This document shows positions 8,252 through 17,046 of a stretch of DNA of 64,000 bases, piece after piece. The stretch's first letter is position 1, and each line of letters opens with the position of its first letter. The stretch lies in contig JACKPB010000002.1 in NCBI GenBank assembly GCA_024233875.1, positions 372,001-436,000 of the forward strand, given 5' to 3'. The stretch is from Leptospiraceae bacterium. GTDB lineage: Bacteria; Spirochaetota; Leptospiria; Leptospirales; Leptospiraceae. A program made the translations under genes and the position numbers. The notes beneath the pieces were generated by a model. That model was not told the DNA's origin. It did not search any database and saw nothing but the letters and a program-made list of their open reading frames with translations.

Positions 8252-9855
8252 CAATGTTGTACCTCTATTTTCTGGTTAGTGAAGGAGAACCCATAAAAGA
8301 ACACACCCAATAAGATATAGGCCAGAGTGAACTGGGGTGAAGAGGGAAATTCGTAATTGTTTAGGATGGCATTCCCCGCGAGTTTGTAGGCGTGAATCAA
8401 ACCGATAGCAGATAGGAACGAAGCCGAAAAGCTCCAGTACGCAGCCTTTTGGAAGTTTCGATCGATAATGTGGACGCAGATCGCACCCCAGATCATTGAT
8501 GTCAGGAGGAAACCCTGAGAGAGAGCCACCAGCCCGGAGAGAGAATAGGGGAGAAACATCAAATCGGGTGGAACATCCTGCATTTGAATCGCATAAGAGG
8601 TTGTGATGTTTTCTTTGGCCAGGATTTCTCCTAATTTACCATTGGCATAATTGAACATGCTCTGAACCATGAGAACTCCCCATCCGGCAAGAGCAGGAAA
8701 GAGACCGAAAATGATGGCCGGGGAATGTTCTCTGGGGGTAGATTCAAATGCCTGAGCTCCGATAATGATACCTATCCAGAGTAAGATAGCCATCCCGGCT
8801 TCGATGGGGATGATAGCCGAAACAAGACTCATGAGACCAAATGTTCCGATGAGAGTCATCACGGCCCCATTCAAAATAGAATAACCGGTGCGGGCTCCCA
8901 TAGCTTTCCATGCAGGATGACCGATGTAGATTGTAGTTGGGAAAGGAGATCCGAAGAAAGATCCGAGAACTGTTCCTGCTCCGTTGACCAAAAGGGAATT
9001 TCTGGTGTGGAAACGATCTCCTGCCGCTTCTGCAGATTCGATATTTTGAAGAGATCCCAATACATTTGTGATTCCCATGGGAATAATAATGGAGGCGTAT
9101 TCTTTGAGGTTTTCTTCATTCATTACACTGAACAAATCTGTGATACTCAAAACAGGAAAGTAGAACCCAATCTGGGAAATGGCACCGGACACTGCTTCCG
9201 GATTCATCATGGGTTTGGGAGCCCAGAGATCGGATGCCCAGGCAATGACAGATCCTGCGATCACACAGAGAAGACCTCCCGGGATATTCAAAGGGTATCT
9301 GAGCTTACCGAAGTATTGAAGAAGAATGATTCCCAGAGGGATAAAGGAAACGAATGGATTCTGGTAGGTTCTGATGAGAAAATCCATGGATATGAAAGTA
9401 ATCGCAATTCCTGCAAGTGCTGAGAGAAGAGCCGCCCGGGGAGTGATCTTGCGAATGGATTCAGCAATGAAAGAGCCAAAGAATTCTATCAATCCGGAAA
9501 GAAATGCAGCGAGAAGTCCGACCTTCCATGCGAGATGATAATCTTTTGTTCTGAGGTATACAGGGAGGATAACAAAAAAGATAAATGCAAATAGTGATAC
9601 AGTATTGATTCCATAAGGAAGTGCTGTGACGTCATCCCTTCCTGTCTCCCTAGCAAGCTTTCTAGCCTGATAAGCGTAAAAAAGATTACCAAAAAGTAAG
9701 GAGAAGGTTGCACCGGGTATGATGGTGCCAATTACAAATTCTGGTGGAAAGCCGCAGACACCGATACAGAGTCCAATCAAGACAAGAAACTGGATGATAT
9801 TGTCCAATAACAAACCAAACAATCCATCTATATCGCCGGGTACAAAATACTTCAT
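8251..9855 (-). CDS. NCS2-type (xanthine/uracil/AzgA-like) permease
   Basis: A polytopic inner-membrane protein of 534 residues with about 12-14 hydrophobic segments. The order of motifs fits the nucleobase/ascorbate NCS2 superfamily: PGATFSLLFGNLFYAYQA in TM3, ALPYGINTVS after it, and a second half with GSPFPTTIYIGHPAWK. It looks closest to the xanthine/uracil/ascorbate-permease-like group annotated in spirochaetes and some proteobacteria; the substrate cannot be read from the sequence. The ATG at 9855 has AGGGAG five bases upstream. It is the first gene of a two-gene operon with the helical protein. Confidence 0.85.
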   Translation of the reverse strand: MKYFVPGDIDGLFGLLLDNIIQFLVLIGLCIGVCGFPPEFVIGTIIPGATFSLLFGNLFYAYQARKLARETGRDDVTALPYGINTVSLFAFIFFVILPVYLRTKDYHLAWKVGLLAAFLSGLIEFFGSFIAESIRKITPRAALLSALAGIAITFISMDFLIRTYQNPFVSFIPLGIILLQYFGKLRYPLNIPGGLLCVIAGSVIAWASDLWAPKPMMNPEAVSGAISQIGFYFPVLSITDLFSVMNEENLKEYASIIIPMGITNVLGSLQNIESAEAAGDRFHTRNSLLVNGAGTVLGSFFGSPFPTTIYIGHPAWKAMGARTGYSILNGAVMTLIGTFGLMSLVSAIIPIEAGMAILLWIGIIIGAQAFESTPREHSPAIIFGLFPALAGWGVLMVQSMFNYANGKLGEILAKENITTSYAIQMQDVPPDLMFLPYSLSGLVALSQGFLLTSMIWGAICVHIIDRNFQKAAYWSFSASFLSAIGLIHAYKLAGNAILNNYEFPSSPQFTLAYILLGVFFYGFSFTNQKIEVQH

Positions 9856-9916
9856 AATCACTCCCTAAATACTTATTTAGAGGATACGATTAGAGATCTC
9901 TAAAAAATGGAAAGAT

Positions 9917-10354
9917 TTATTTCTTTTTTGAAAAATCTACTTCAATTACCTTTTTGGGCTCTTCTTTGGGTGCTTCCGGTTTGGAGTCTTTTTTGGGATC
10001 TATGGGGAAATCAGTGACTACCCTGAGTTGGCAAATCGAGTTTTGAGCTTTGTCAAAGATTCGAAAGATAGAGTCCCAGGGAATGATTAGCCTTTCCCAT
10101 TTGAAGCCAAATTGCAATTCGGCAAACAGGTAATCGGGTTGGAGAGAAAGATCCTTGCAGGCGGAAGATCCAAAAGCCAGAACTACACCCGATTCCTTTT
10201 CTTTTCCTACGAGTCCGCGGGAACCGATTTCCAGATTGGGGTGGGGAAGTACATGCAGGTAGAAGAATCCGAATTTTTCCCAATACATATCAAAGAGTCT
10301 GGATTTGAACTCTCTGAGCAATTTCAATTCTTCCGGAGTGATTTTATCTTCCAT
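9917..10354 (-). CDS. sspB: SspB-like ClpXP adaptor
   Basis: A protein of 145 residues. Residues 8-105 follow the SspB fold: an N-terminal dimer helix (LLREFKSRLFD), then strands ending in GVVLAFGSSACKDL, DYLFAELQFGFKWERLIIPWDSIFRIFD. A Pro/Glu/Lys-rich linker leads to a tail ending VIEVDFSKKK, like the ClpX-docking tails of alpha-proteobacterial SspB proteins. SspB delivers ssrA-tagged proteins to ClpXP. I start at the ATG at 10354 (AGGTGG upstream), inside the 3' end of the preceding gene. The identification rests on pattern and tail, not on high identity. Confidence 0.72.
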   Translation of the reverse strand: MEDKITPEELKLLREFKSRLFDMYWEKFGFFYLHVLPHPNLEIGSRGLVGKEKESGVVLAFGSSACKDLSLQPDYLFAELQFGFKWERLIIPWDSIFRIFDKAQNSICQLRVVTDFPIDPKKDSKPEAPKEEPKKVIEVDFSKKK

Positions 10355-12242
10355 CTTTTCCACCTGACCTTATAATTTCTGTATCTCTCATGTATTCCTT
10401 GTGATTCAGATATTCCGGAACTAATTCTTTAAACAATCCGTAAATTTCCTGGTTTCGATTGGACTTTGCTGCTTCAAAAAGTTTATTCAATTGGTTTAAG
10501 AAAATCAAGGGGTTGCTCATTCCCATACCTGCTGCAATCTTTATCTTGGAATGGTGGGTGGGTTTCAAACCTTCCAAATCCAAAAGTAGCTCTTCATAAA
10601 GTTTTTCACCGGGTCGAAGTCCGGTAAATTTTATATCAATATCGTCATAAGGTCGTAGGCCCGAGAGTCGGATCATTTCTTCCGCCAATTCAAGGATTTT
10701 TACAGGTTCTCCCATATCCAGAATAAAAATATCACCTCTATCACCCATACTTCCTGCTTGAAGGACTAGCTGAGAGGCTTCGGGAATTGTCATGAAATAG
10801 CGAATCACATCGGGATGTGTGACCGTAATCGGACCGCCTTTTTGAATTTGACTCTTGAATCTCGGGATCACACTTCCATTGGAACCGAGGACATTTCCGA
10901 ATCGAACTGTGATGAATTTGGTCTGGGAAGTCTGTGAAATTGTTTGAAGATAGACTTCTGAAGCTCTCTTGGAGGCTCCCATTATGTTGACAGGATTGAC
11001 TGCCTTATCCGTGGATATGAGAACAAACCTTTCTACATTTGAAATCTTGCTCAAATCAGCGATATTTTTAGTACCCAGAATATTATTGAGAACTGCTTCA
11101 GAGGGGTTGATTTCCATCAATGGGACATGTTTGTAGGCTGCGCAATGGAAAACTACAGTGGGCTTGTGCAATTCAAAAATCGAACTCAATCTGGAAAGAT
11201 TTTTAACATCTGCAACAATCGACTGAATGGTGAGCTCAGGGAAGGCCTTTCTCATTTCATAATCAATTTCGTAGAGAGGGGTTTCCGCTGAATCCAGAAG
11301 AATCATGGTTGAGGGATGAAACTGAGCGACCTGTCTGCAAATCTCGCTTCCAATCGATCCTCCGGCTCCGGTGATGAGTATCGTATGATTTGATAGATAG
11401 GATCGAATGGACTCGATTTCCAGGTCTACAATGTCCCTGCCCAGAAGGTCTTCCACCTGAACTTCCCTCAAAAGTGTGGTTCTATCCAGATGATTGATCC
11501 TGGTGATGATGTCTGTGACCGAGGGCAATATACGAAGATCTACGGTATTGGAATTGCAGATATTTCTTACAAAATTGATTTTTTTTGCTGTCAAACTCTG
11601 TTTTACTATGATTGCTTCCTGGATTTTTTCTTCCTGAACAATTCTTTCCAGTTGATCAATCGGTCCCAAAATCGGAAAGCCCTGAATGTAAGCCCCCAGT
11701 TTTCCGGGGTCATCGTCTATGAAGCCAATGATTTTTAGATTCAGTTCGGGGTGATGCTTCAGATCATTGAGGAAGGTCACCGAGGTTTTGTCTGCTCCGA
11801 TGAGGATGGTGTTCTTTTTATCGGAGGAGGTCATGGAGGAATCTATGAACATTTCCCGAAACATTCTCCAGGACAAGCTCCTGAGGCAAAGAAAACTCAA
11901 AAGGATCAGGGAGTCGAGGATCGGAACCATTCGTGAATGCGCCTCAAAACGATTGTAAAATAGGAGCATGGTCACCGAAACAAGGGAAGAAATGATGGTG
12001 AATTTGATAATTTCTATGAGGTCGTGAAGGGATGCGTAGGCCCAGAGCGCTCTGTAGATCCCTGAGAAAAAGAAGATCACAGCTCTAGTTCCCACTACGA
12101 TTGTCATTGAGACGAAAAAAAGCCTTGGATCATTGAGAAATTCGAAACTTTCATATCGAATCAAATGAGCTAAAAAATATGAAATCGCCATAAGAGTGAT
12201 ATCGATAGGGAAGATCAAAAACCGTTTATTCCAAAAATTCAA
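10344..12242 (-). CDS. FlaA1/CapD-type membrane UDP-sugar 4,6-dehydratase/epimerase
   Basis: A 632-residue polysaccharide-biosynthesis enzyme. Four or five membrane segments fill the first 150 residues, followed by a CoA-binding-like Rossmann subdomain (ILIGADKTSV) and then the catalytic SDR domain. That domain begins with ITGAGGSIGSE near residue 290 and includes YKHVPLME and STDKAV near residue 411. This is the WbpM/PglF/FlaA1 layout, typically UDP-GlcNAc 4,6-dehydratase for LPS O-antigen or flagellin glycans. The start is TTG, preceded by GAGAGG. Its end overlaps the SspB-like gene by 11 bases, so both are probably on one transcript. Confidence 0.92.
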   Translation of the reverse strand: MNFWNKRFLIFPIDITLMAISYFLAHLIRYESFEFLNDPRLFFVSMTIVVGTRAVIFFFSGIYRALWAYASLHDLIEIIKFTIISSLVSVTMLLFYNRFEAHSRMVPILDSLILLSFLCLRSLSWRMFREMFIDSSMTSSDKKNTILIGADKTSVTFLNDLKHHPELNLKIIGFIDDDPGKLGAYIQGFPILGPIDQLERIVQEEKIQEAIIVKQSLTAKKINFVRNICNSNTVDLRILPSVTDIITRINHLDRTTLLREVQVEDLLGRDIVDLEIESIRSYLSNHTILITGAGGSIGSEICRQVAQFHPSTMILLDSAETPLYEIDYEMRKAFPELTIQSIVADVKNLSRLSSIFELHKPTVVFHCAAYKHVPLMEINPSEAVLNNILGTKNIADLSKISNVERFVLISTDKAVNPVNIMGASKRASEVYLQTISQTSQTKFITVRFGNVLGSNGSVIPRFKSQIQKGGPITVTHPDVIRYFMTIPEASQLVLQAGSMGDRGDIFILDMGEPVKILELAEEMIRLSGLRPYDDIDIKFTGLRPGEKLYEELLLDLEGLKPTHHSKIKIAAGMGMSNPLIFLNQLNKLFEAAKSNRNQEIYGLFKELVPEYLNHKEYMRDTEIIRSGGKDGR

Positions 12243-12353
12243 AAAGGACCTCTCAATAGTAAAACCAGAAATGAATTAAATTTTCTTCTTGCACTTTCTT
12301 TTGCACAATATTTTCTATAATGAGAAATCGGTAAATGATATAATTTCCCTGAT

Positions 12354-12905
12354 ATGAAATACATAGTTATCAACCTTTCCGGAATTTTGGACACAACACT
12401 GATGTCCAGCTTGGAAAATCACAATAAAGTGATCCAAGCCGAGCCTACCTGTGTACTCTTAGACTTCCAAAATGTCTCAGAAATCGAAGAATCTCAAATA
12501 GAACCCCTCCAAAGATTTATAAAAGCACTTCAGAATGACAATCCAAACAGCGTAGCATTTTCAAACATTGAAGACTCTTTCAAGGCTAAGCTACTCGGAA
12601 GCAATCTGGTGGTTGCCTGCTTTGATGAAAAAAAGGCCGCAAAAGCCTATCTGGAAAAGATGAATTCCGAAAAACCGGACTCTCCACCTACCGAAGTCTA
12701 TCCGAGAGTGAAGAGTTTTTTCCAAAAAGGGGACATTTATTACATAAATTGCCCCGGTTGCGGTATCAAATTGCGGATTCGATCTCAGGGAAACCATGCG
12801 TGTCCTTCCTGTACCAAAAGATTTTTCTTCTCCGATGTGGAGGAAGAGACTTCCCAGGGTGAAGAACAGGGCGCCACACGCTATGAAATGCTGACTCTCG
12901 ATTAA
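12354..12905 (+). CDS. STAS-like protein with C-terminal zinc ribbon
   Basis: A cytoplasmic protein of 183 residues. Residues 1-105 resemble a STAS (anti-sigma-antagonist-like) fold: KYIVINLSGILD strand, VLLDFQNVSEI strand and helix, then AFSNIEDSFKAKL. The canonical phosphorylatable serine is not obvious. A linker leads to a four-cysteine ribbon, CPGC...CPSC (about residues 134-158), then an acidic tail. The zinc ribbon may bind nucleic acid or protein. The 3' end overlaps the converging SDR gene by four bases. Function unknown. Confidence 0.7.
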   Translation: MKYIVINLSGILDTTLMSSLENHNKVIQAEPTCVLLDFQNVSEIEESQIEPLQRFIKALQNDNPNSVAFSNIEDSFKAKLLGSNLVVACFDEKKAAKAYLEKMNSEKPDSPPTEVYPRVKSFFQKGDIYYINCPGCGIKLRIRSQGNHACPSCTKRFFFSDVEEETSQGEEQGATRYEMLTLD

Positions 12906-13693
12906 TGAAAGTCAGCAAATAGCCTCTTGAACAGTGTTTTTTCCAAATAGGCGGGAGAAAGCAAACGCATCCATTTTACAAAAAATCCTGATTTATCAAT
13001 TATGACGAGTCGTGAATTTGGGTCTTCTGCGGCTGAGATCATAAATTGGGCGACTTCTTCGGGAGTTTTGATGTTTCCTTTTGCCTGTTCTTCGTTCAAT
13101 TGATTGCCTTTTGAATCTAAGCCGGAAGTCCGGAGTGCAGTCTTCGTATATGGGGGGCAAAAAATAATGGATCGGACTCCAAACTCAGACAATTCAATCC
13201 TGAGAGATTCATAGGCTGCATGAAGGGCTGCTTTTGAGGAGGAATATGCAGATCGACCCGGGATTCCATAAAGCCCGGAAACTGTCGAAGTGACCATAAC
13301 CGCACCTCTAGCTTTTTTTATTGCCTCAATCAGGAGGAGGGTCAGATGAATGTTTCCAAAAAAATTAATATTGAAAGTCTTTCGGAAAACATCGATATGA
13401 GTTTCATCCATTCGCCCGTGTGTTGTGATACCGGCATTATTGAATAGATAATCAATAGAATCAGTCTTTGCAAGAATTTCTCCTGCTACTGATTTCATGT
13501 TTTCATCATCCGTAATATCCACAGTCAATGGAATGATCTCAGCCTTCGTATTGCTTGGAGGAGTCTTGGACACTCTGTCCAGAGCAAAGATACGGCAATT
13601 GATTCCGGAAAGAGCCATCATCAGGGCTTCCCCGATTCCGCTGGAAGTTCCTGTGATTACTATGTTTTTGTTTTCCCAAAGATGATTTTTCAT
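12902..13693 (-). CDS. Short-chain dehydrogenase/reductase
   Basis: A classical SDR of 263 residues. It has the nucleotide loop TGTSSGIG near residue 15, NNAG near residue 88, and the catalytic YSSSK around residues 148-152, preceded by the serine of MVTSTVSG. The C-terminus (KWMRLLSPAYLEKTLFKRLF) resembles SDRs acting on lipids or in the sphingosine-reductase group, but the substrate is unknown. The ATG at 13693 is favoured over a TTG two codons upstream. It overlaps the STAS/zinc-ribbon gene at the 3' end and is otherwise alone. Confidence 0.88.
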   Translation of the reverse strand: MKNHLWENKNIVITGTSSGIGEALMMALSGINCRIFALDRVSKTPPSNTKAEIIPLTVDITDDENMKSVAGEILAKTDSIDYLFNNAGITTHGRMDETHIDVFRKTFNINFFGNIHLTLLLIEAIKKARGAVMVTSTVSGLYGIPGRSAYSSSKAALHAAYESLRIELSEFGVRSIIFCPPYTKTALRTSGLDSKGNQLNEEQAKGNIKTPEEVAQFMISAAEDPNSRLVIIDKSGFFVKWMRLLSPAYLEKTLFKRLFADFH

Positions 13694-14045
13694 AAGCAAA
13701 TACTTAAGGATTCAATTCAAATTTCCACTCATTTATTCTTTTCAAAAGAATTTTTCAATAGAATTTTCGATGAGTCATCCCGGAATACATCTCTGAATTT
13801 ATCTAGAAGGATCTACATTGTATTCCCGAATTCACAAGCACAAACTTCTCTGGAAAATAAACGCTAGCCTTCCTACAGGATTTCCCGGAAGACCTGATTG
13901 GTTGATTCCGAATTTCTCAAAAGGGGACTTGAAAGAAAAATGAATTTGGAGTCAGGTTCCGGGATTTTTAGAAATAGGGGATTGTAAATTTTTGAAAGGC
14001 TTTGAAAATCGGATGGAGTAAGAAAATGATCCGGAGAGTATTTCT
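13694..14045. other. Intergenic region without a gene
   Basis: This spacer separates the divergent SDR and esterase genes. I see no supported gene. A perfect 17-base palindrome (ATTCTTTT-C-AAAAGAAT, 13735-13751) lies 42 bases before the SDR start and could be an operator or a weak hairpin. A GGAGAG ribosome site for the esterase is at the right edge. No clear -35/-10 pair was found. Confidence 0.4.
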
Positions 14046-14741
14046 ATGAATCAATTGGAGTTTTTGTCAAAAACTGTCACCTCAGCTAAGAAAGGGATTG
14101 TTCTCATTCATGGGTTTGGGGCAAATGCTGAAGATTTGTATCCTCTTTCTGATTACTTCCGACTCTCCGACCCGGTCAATTGGTTTTTCCCTCAAGCACC
14201 GATCCTCCTGGGTGGAATGTATGGGACCGATGCTCGTGCCTGGTTTCCTCTCGGAGTGGGGGATAGGATTCGGGATGCTGTTCACACAGATGATTGGTCT
14301 GAAATCCTGGACTACACTCCCGATGGGTTGCTGGATGCAAGAAAGGTTTTGAATGATTTTTTAGATTCATTAGATATTCCTTATGAAGATATTGTTCTGG
14401 GAGGTTTCTCTCAGGGGGCAATGCTAGCTCTGGATATTTTTTTGAGTCGAAAAGACAAACCTCTCGGATTGGTACTTTACTCGGGTACCATTCTGCATGA
14501 AAATTACTGGAAAGAAGCTGCCCTGGAAAAATCGGGGTATAGGTTTTATCAGTCACATGGAACCATGGATCCATTGCTTCCATTTCGTGCTGCCGAGCGT
14601 TTGAATGGATTCCTCAATGAATCGGGGATGATGGGAGATCTGGAAGTGTTCACCGGGGGACATGAAATCCCTATGTCTGTCCTCAAGTCATCGAATCTAT
14701 ACTTGGATTCATGCTTGAAAGAGAATTCAGAATCTTCATAG
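14046..14741 (+). CDS. Alpha/beta-hydrolase, carboxylesterase/phospholipase type
   Basis: A soluble 231-residue esterase of the phospholipase/carboxylesterase (YpfH/acyl-protein-thioesterase-like) family. The catalytic triad is visible: S122 in GGFSQG, D175 in HGTMDPLLP and H206 in GGHEIP. The HGFGANAEDL loop near residue 25 forms the oxyanion hole. There is no signal peptide. The likely substrates are short-chain acyl esters or lysophospholipids. GGAGAG lies eight bases before the ATG. Its neighbours give no pathway. Confidence 0.9.
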   Translation: MNQLEFLSKTVTSAKKGIVLIHGFGANAEDLYPLSDYFRLSDPVNWFFPQAPILLGGMYGTDARAWFPLGVGDRIRDAVHTDDWSEILDYTPDGLLDARKVLNDFLDSLDIPYEDIVLGGFSQGAMLALDIFLSRKDKPLGLVLYSGTILHENYWKEAALEKSGYRFYQSHGTMDPLLPFRAAERLNGFLNESGMMGDLEVFTGGHEIPMSVLKSSNLYLDSCLKENSESS

Positions 14742-14996
14742 GAAAAGTTTGGAGGAGTGATGTCTTTTGCGATTGGGAATTTGTATCACATCAGGAATGT
14801 TTGTGCATCCTCTCATTTCATTTGGGGTTCGTTGATGAATGCATGATGCACTTCTATGATTTCCCATCCATTAGGAAATGGGGAGGCATTTTTGTCTCCT
14901 AATCCCGGGAAGCACTTTATGTTTCAGGAGAAAAATTCGATACTGTCCTTTGATTGTAAATTTCTTTCAATTGAAAAAACACTATTCGATTTTTAA

Positions 14997-15608
14997 ATGG
15001 GTTCTATGCAAATTAAGATGTTTTCTGTCAATTGTTTCCTTCTTCCGTTATTAATTCTAATATCCTCTTGCAATACGAACACCACAAAGGTTTGGGTCAA
15101 TAAAAACCATCGTAAATTTCAGGTGACCAATATCGCAATCCTTCCCTTTGAAGATAAGAATGAATCTCCTTTCCGTGACTACTACAAAGACACTTCATCA
15201 GTAGTGTATGGAGCCATGGAAGCTTCAGCTATGAGGTTGGGATACAATATCGTAGACAGGAGAAATTTGGATAAGGTGATGGCCGAGATGAAACTCTCTA
15301 TGGTTGGTTTGACTGTTGATCAATCCAAGGAAGTGGGGAAACTCCTGGGGGCAGATACAATCATAACGGGAAGTATTACAGCATATGTGACAGGGAATCC
15401 GGAGCATAAGGCTACAGGGAAAATTGAGTACACCAGATTCGGTATGACATTCAAAGCAATAGATGTGGAAACTGGGGTGGTGGTGTTCAATGCGAATATC
15501 TATAGATATATAGGGAATGCATTTACATATACGACCCCGGTGATGAATGTTGTCATTGAATCGATTGAAGATTCTATGATTGAATTGAGTGAAAAACTAA
15601 ATGAGTGA
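14997..15608 (+). CDS. CsgG-like outer-membrane lipoprotein
   Basis: A lipoprotein of about 200 residues with an N-terminal signal ending in the lipobox LISSC. The mature part fits the CsgG/curli-assembly-like fold: AILPFEDKN near the start, a GYNIVDRRNLDKVMAEMKL helix-strand pair, then GKLLGADTIITGSITAY and a final beta strand. In curli systems CsgG forms the export pore; many other members are small envelope proteins of unknown role. No other csg gene is nearby. An ATG at 15006 is an alternative start; neither has a strong ribosome site. The 255 bases upstream hold only a small hairpin (14882-14899). Confidence 0.75.
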   Translation: MGSMQIKMFSVNCFLLPLLILISSCNTNTTKVWVNKNHRKFQVTNIAILPFEDKNESPFRDYYKDTSSVVYGAMEASAMRLGYNIVDRRNLDKVMAEMKLSMVGLTVDQSKEVGKLLGADTIITGSITAYVTGNPEHKATGKIEYTRFGMTFKAIDVETGVVVFNANIYRYIGNAFTYTTPVMNVVIESIEDSMIELSEKLNE

Positions 15609-15716
15609 ATTCATATACGACATAATTTCATTTGCTTCGGAATCCCTGAATGGAAAAATACTCTAAAATAATTTTATCGATTGATTCTATATTTTCTTTT
15701 GGTTGAATAGATCAAT

Positions 15717-16991
15717 ATGAAGAGTTTTTTTATACCACCGGAATTCAATGTTGCCGCTGCCTGGTTTGCGGATAGCGTTCTCCCCCTATCCCTAAAAACT
15801 GCACAGAATATTGAGGAAGTGATCCTAAGCCCCGAGGATAGAGAGAGGATCATTTCACTTCGAAAAGAACGACTCCTTTTCTTTACAAATCATCCAAGCC
15901 AGGCAGAACCTATGATTGCCTACCACATTGCCAATGTGATGGGCACAAGATTCCATTATATGGCAACCCGGAGAGCTTTTGATTTTGCTTTTGGTTTGGT
16001 GGGAAAATGGTTTCAGGCTACCAATTCCTTTTCTGTCTTACCGGGGGTTGCTGACAAAGAGTCTATGAGAATGACCCGGTTGGTTCTCACTCAGAAGTCA
16101 GGAAAGTTGGTGATTTTCCCTGAAGGCGAGCCCATGTGCAGTGAAAACGACAGTCTGATGCCATTTCAACCCGGAATCATAAAACTGGGATTTTCCGCAC
16201 TTTCCGATCTCAGGGAAGTGGAACCGAATGGGGATATCCATATTCTTCCCGGTTTTATTAAGTATGTCATCAAAACTCCCCATGATCAGGTGATAAAAAA
16301 TCTCGAAAATGCAATCTCAGAAATCGAAAGGAAGTTGGATGCCGATTCCGGTGGTCGAAATCTTTTGAGAAGATTTCTTATGGTAGGCAGAATTCTTCAG
16401 GAAAGAGCCGAAAAAGAATATGGAATCGAAGTGACCGATGAAGATTTCAATTACCGTGTGGGAAGACTCAGGCATAAAATTTTAGACAATGTAGCCGATT
16501 TGATGAAGATCAAACACTATGATGTCAAAGCAGATGCGATTCAAAAACTAAGAGTATTGACCAGCACTCTCGAGTTGATTGAGATAGGATATCCATCTCC
16601 CGATCTTCCCAAATTGACTCCACGGCAACTGGAGTTCGTGAACAATGAATGTATAAAAGCCTACGACTTTATAGTGATCAAAAGGGACTATTTAATCTCC
16701 AATCCTACTCCAGAAAGATTTTATGAATGGTTGCAAAGATTCCAATCATTGGTTTTAGGAAGAACTCCCCGTGCCCTGGGAGGAGAGCCTCACCCGGAAC
16801 CCAGACAGGCTCATGTCTTTATCTCAAAATCATATAGATTTGGTGATTATTACGATGAATACAAAAGAAATAGGTCGGGATGTGTTCAGAATCTCCTCAC
16901 ATCTCTTCGGTCAGATATGCAGGTATTATTAGATAAATCTCAATCTCTCACCGCACCCATTGTAGCACCGGGAGATATTGGATCTTTGTGA
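15717..16991 (+). CDS. PlsC-like acyltransferase with variant HX4E motif
   Basis: A 424-residue glycerolipid-acyltransferase-like protein. The first motif is NHPSQAEP, so H59 is followed by E64 rather than the usual aspartate (HX4D). LVIFPEGEP (about residues 132-140) fits the third, FPEG motif, which binds the glycerol phosphate. The C-terminal 200 residues form a helical extension not found in PlsC. It is probably cytoplasmic or membrane-peripheral, with no clear membrane span. It may act in lipid or lipid A-like acyl transfer. The glutamate is conservative, so activity may remain. It stands alone, 55 bases before the chemoreceptor gene. Confidence 0.75.
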   Translation: MKSFFIPPEFNVAAAWFADSVLPLSLKTAQNIEEVILSPEDRERIISLRKERLLFFTNHPSQAEPMIAYHIANVMGTRFHYMATRRAFDFAFGLVGKWFQATNSFSVLPGVADKESMRMTRLVLTQKSGKLVIFPEGEPMCSENDSLMPFQPGIIKLGFSALSDLREVEPNGDIHILPGFIKYVIKTPHDQVIKNLENAISEIERKLDADSGGRNLLRRFLMVGRILQERAEKEYGIEVTDEDFNYRVGRLRHKILDNVADLMKIKHYDVKADAIQKLRVLTSTLELIEIGYPSPDLPKLTPRQLEFVNNECIKAYDFIVIKRDYLISNPTPERFYEWLQRFQSLVLGRTPRALGGEPHPEPRQAHVFISKSYRFGDYYDEYKRNRSGCVQNLLTSLRSDMQVLLDKSQSLTAPIVAPGDIGSL

Positions 16992-17046
16992 TACGTTTAT
17001 TTTAAAAATTCTCCTTAGGTAAGGGAGAAAGAGGATTCTTTTATTT

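Noticed and set aside
14742..14996. A 63-codon frame at 14711-14902 after the esterase gene
   Set aside because: It overlaps the esterase end, lacks a ribosome site and resembles no protein; only a small hairpin (14882-14899) is present.
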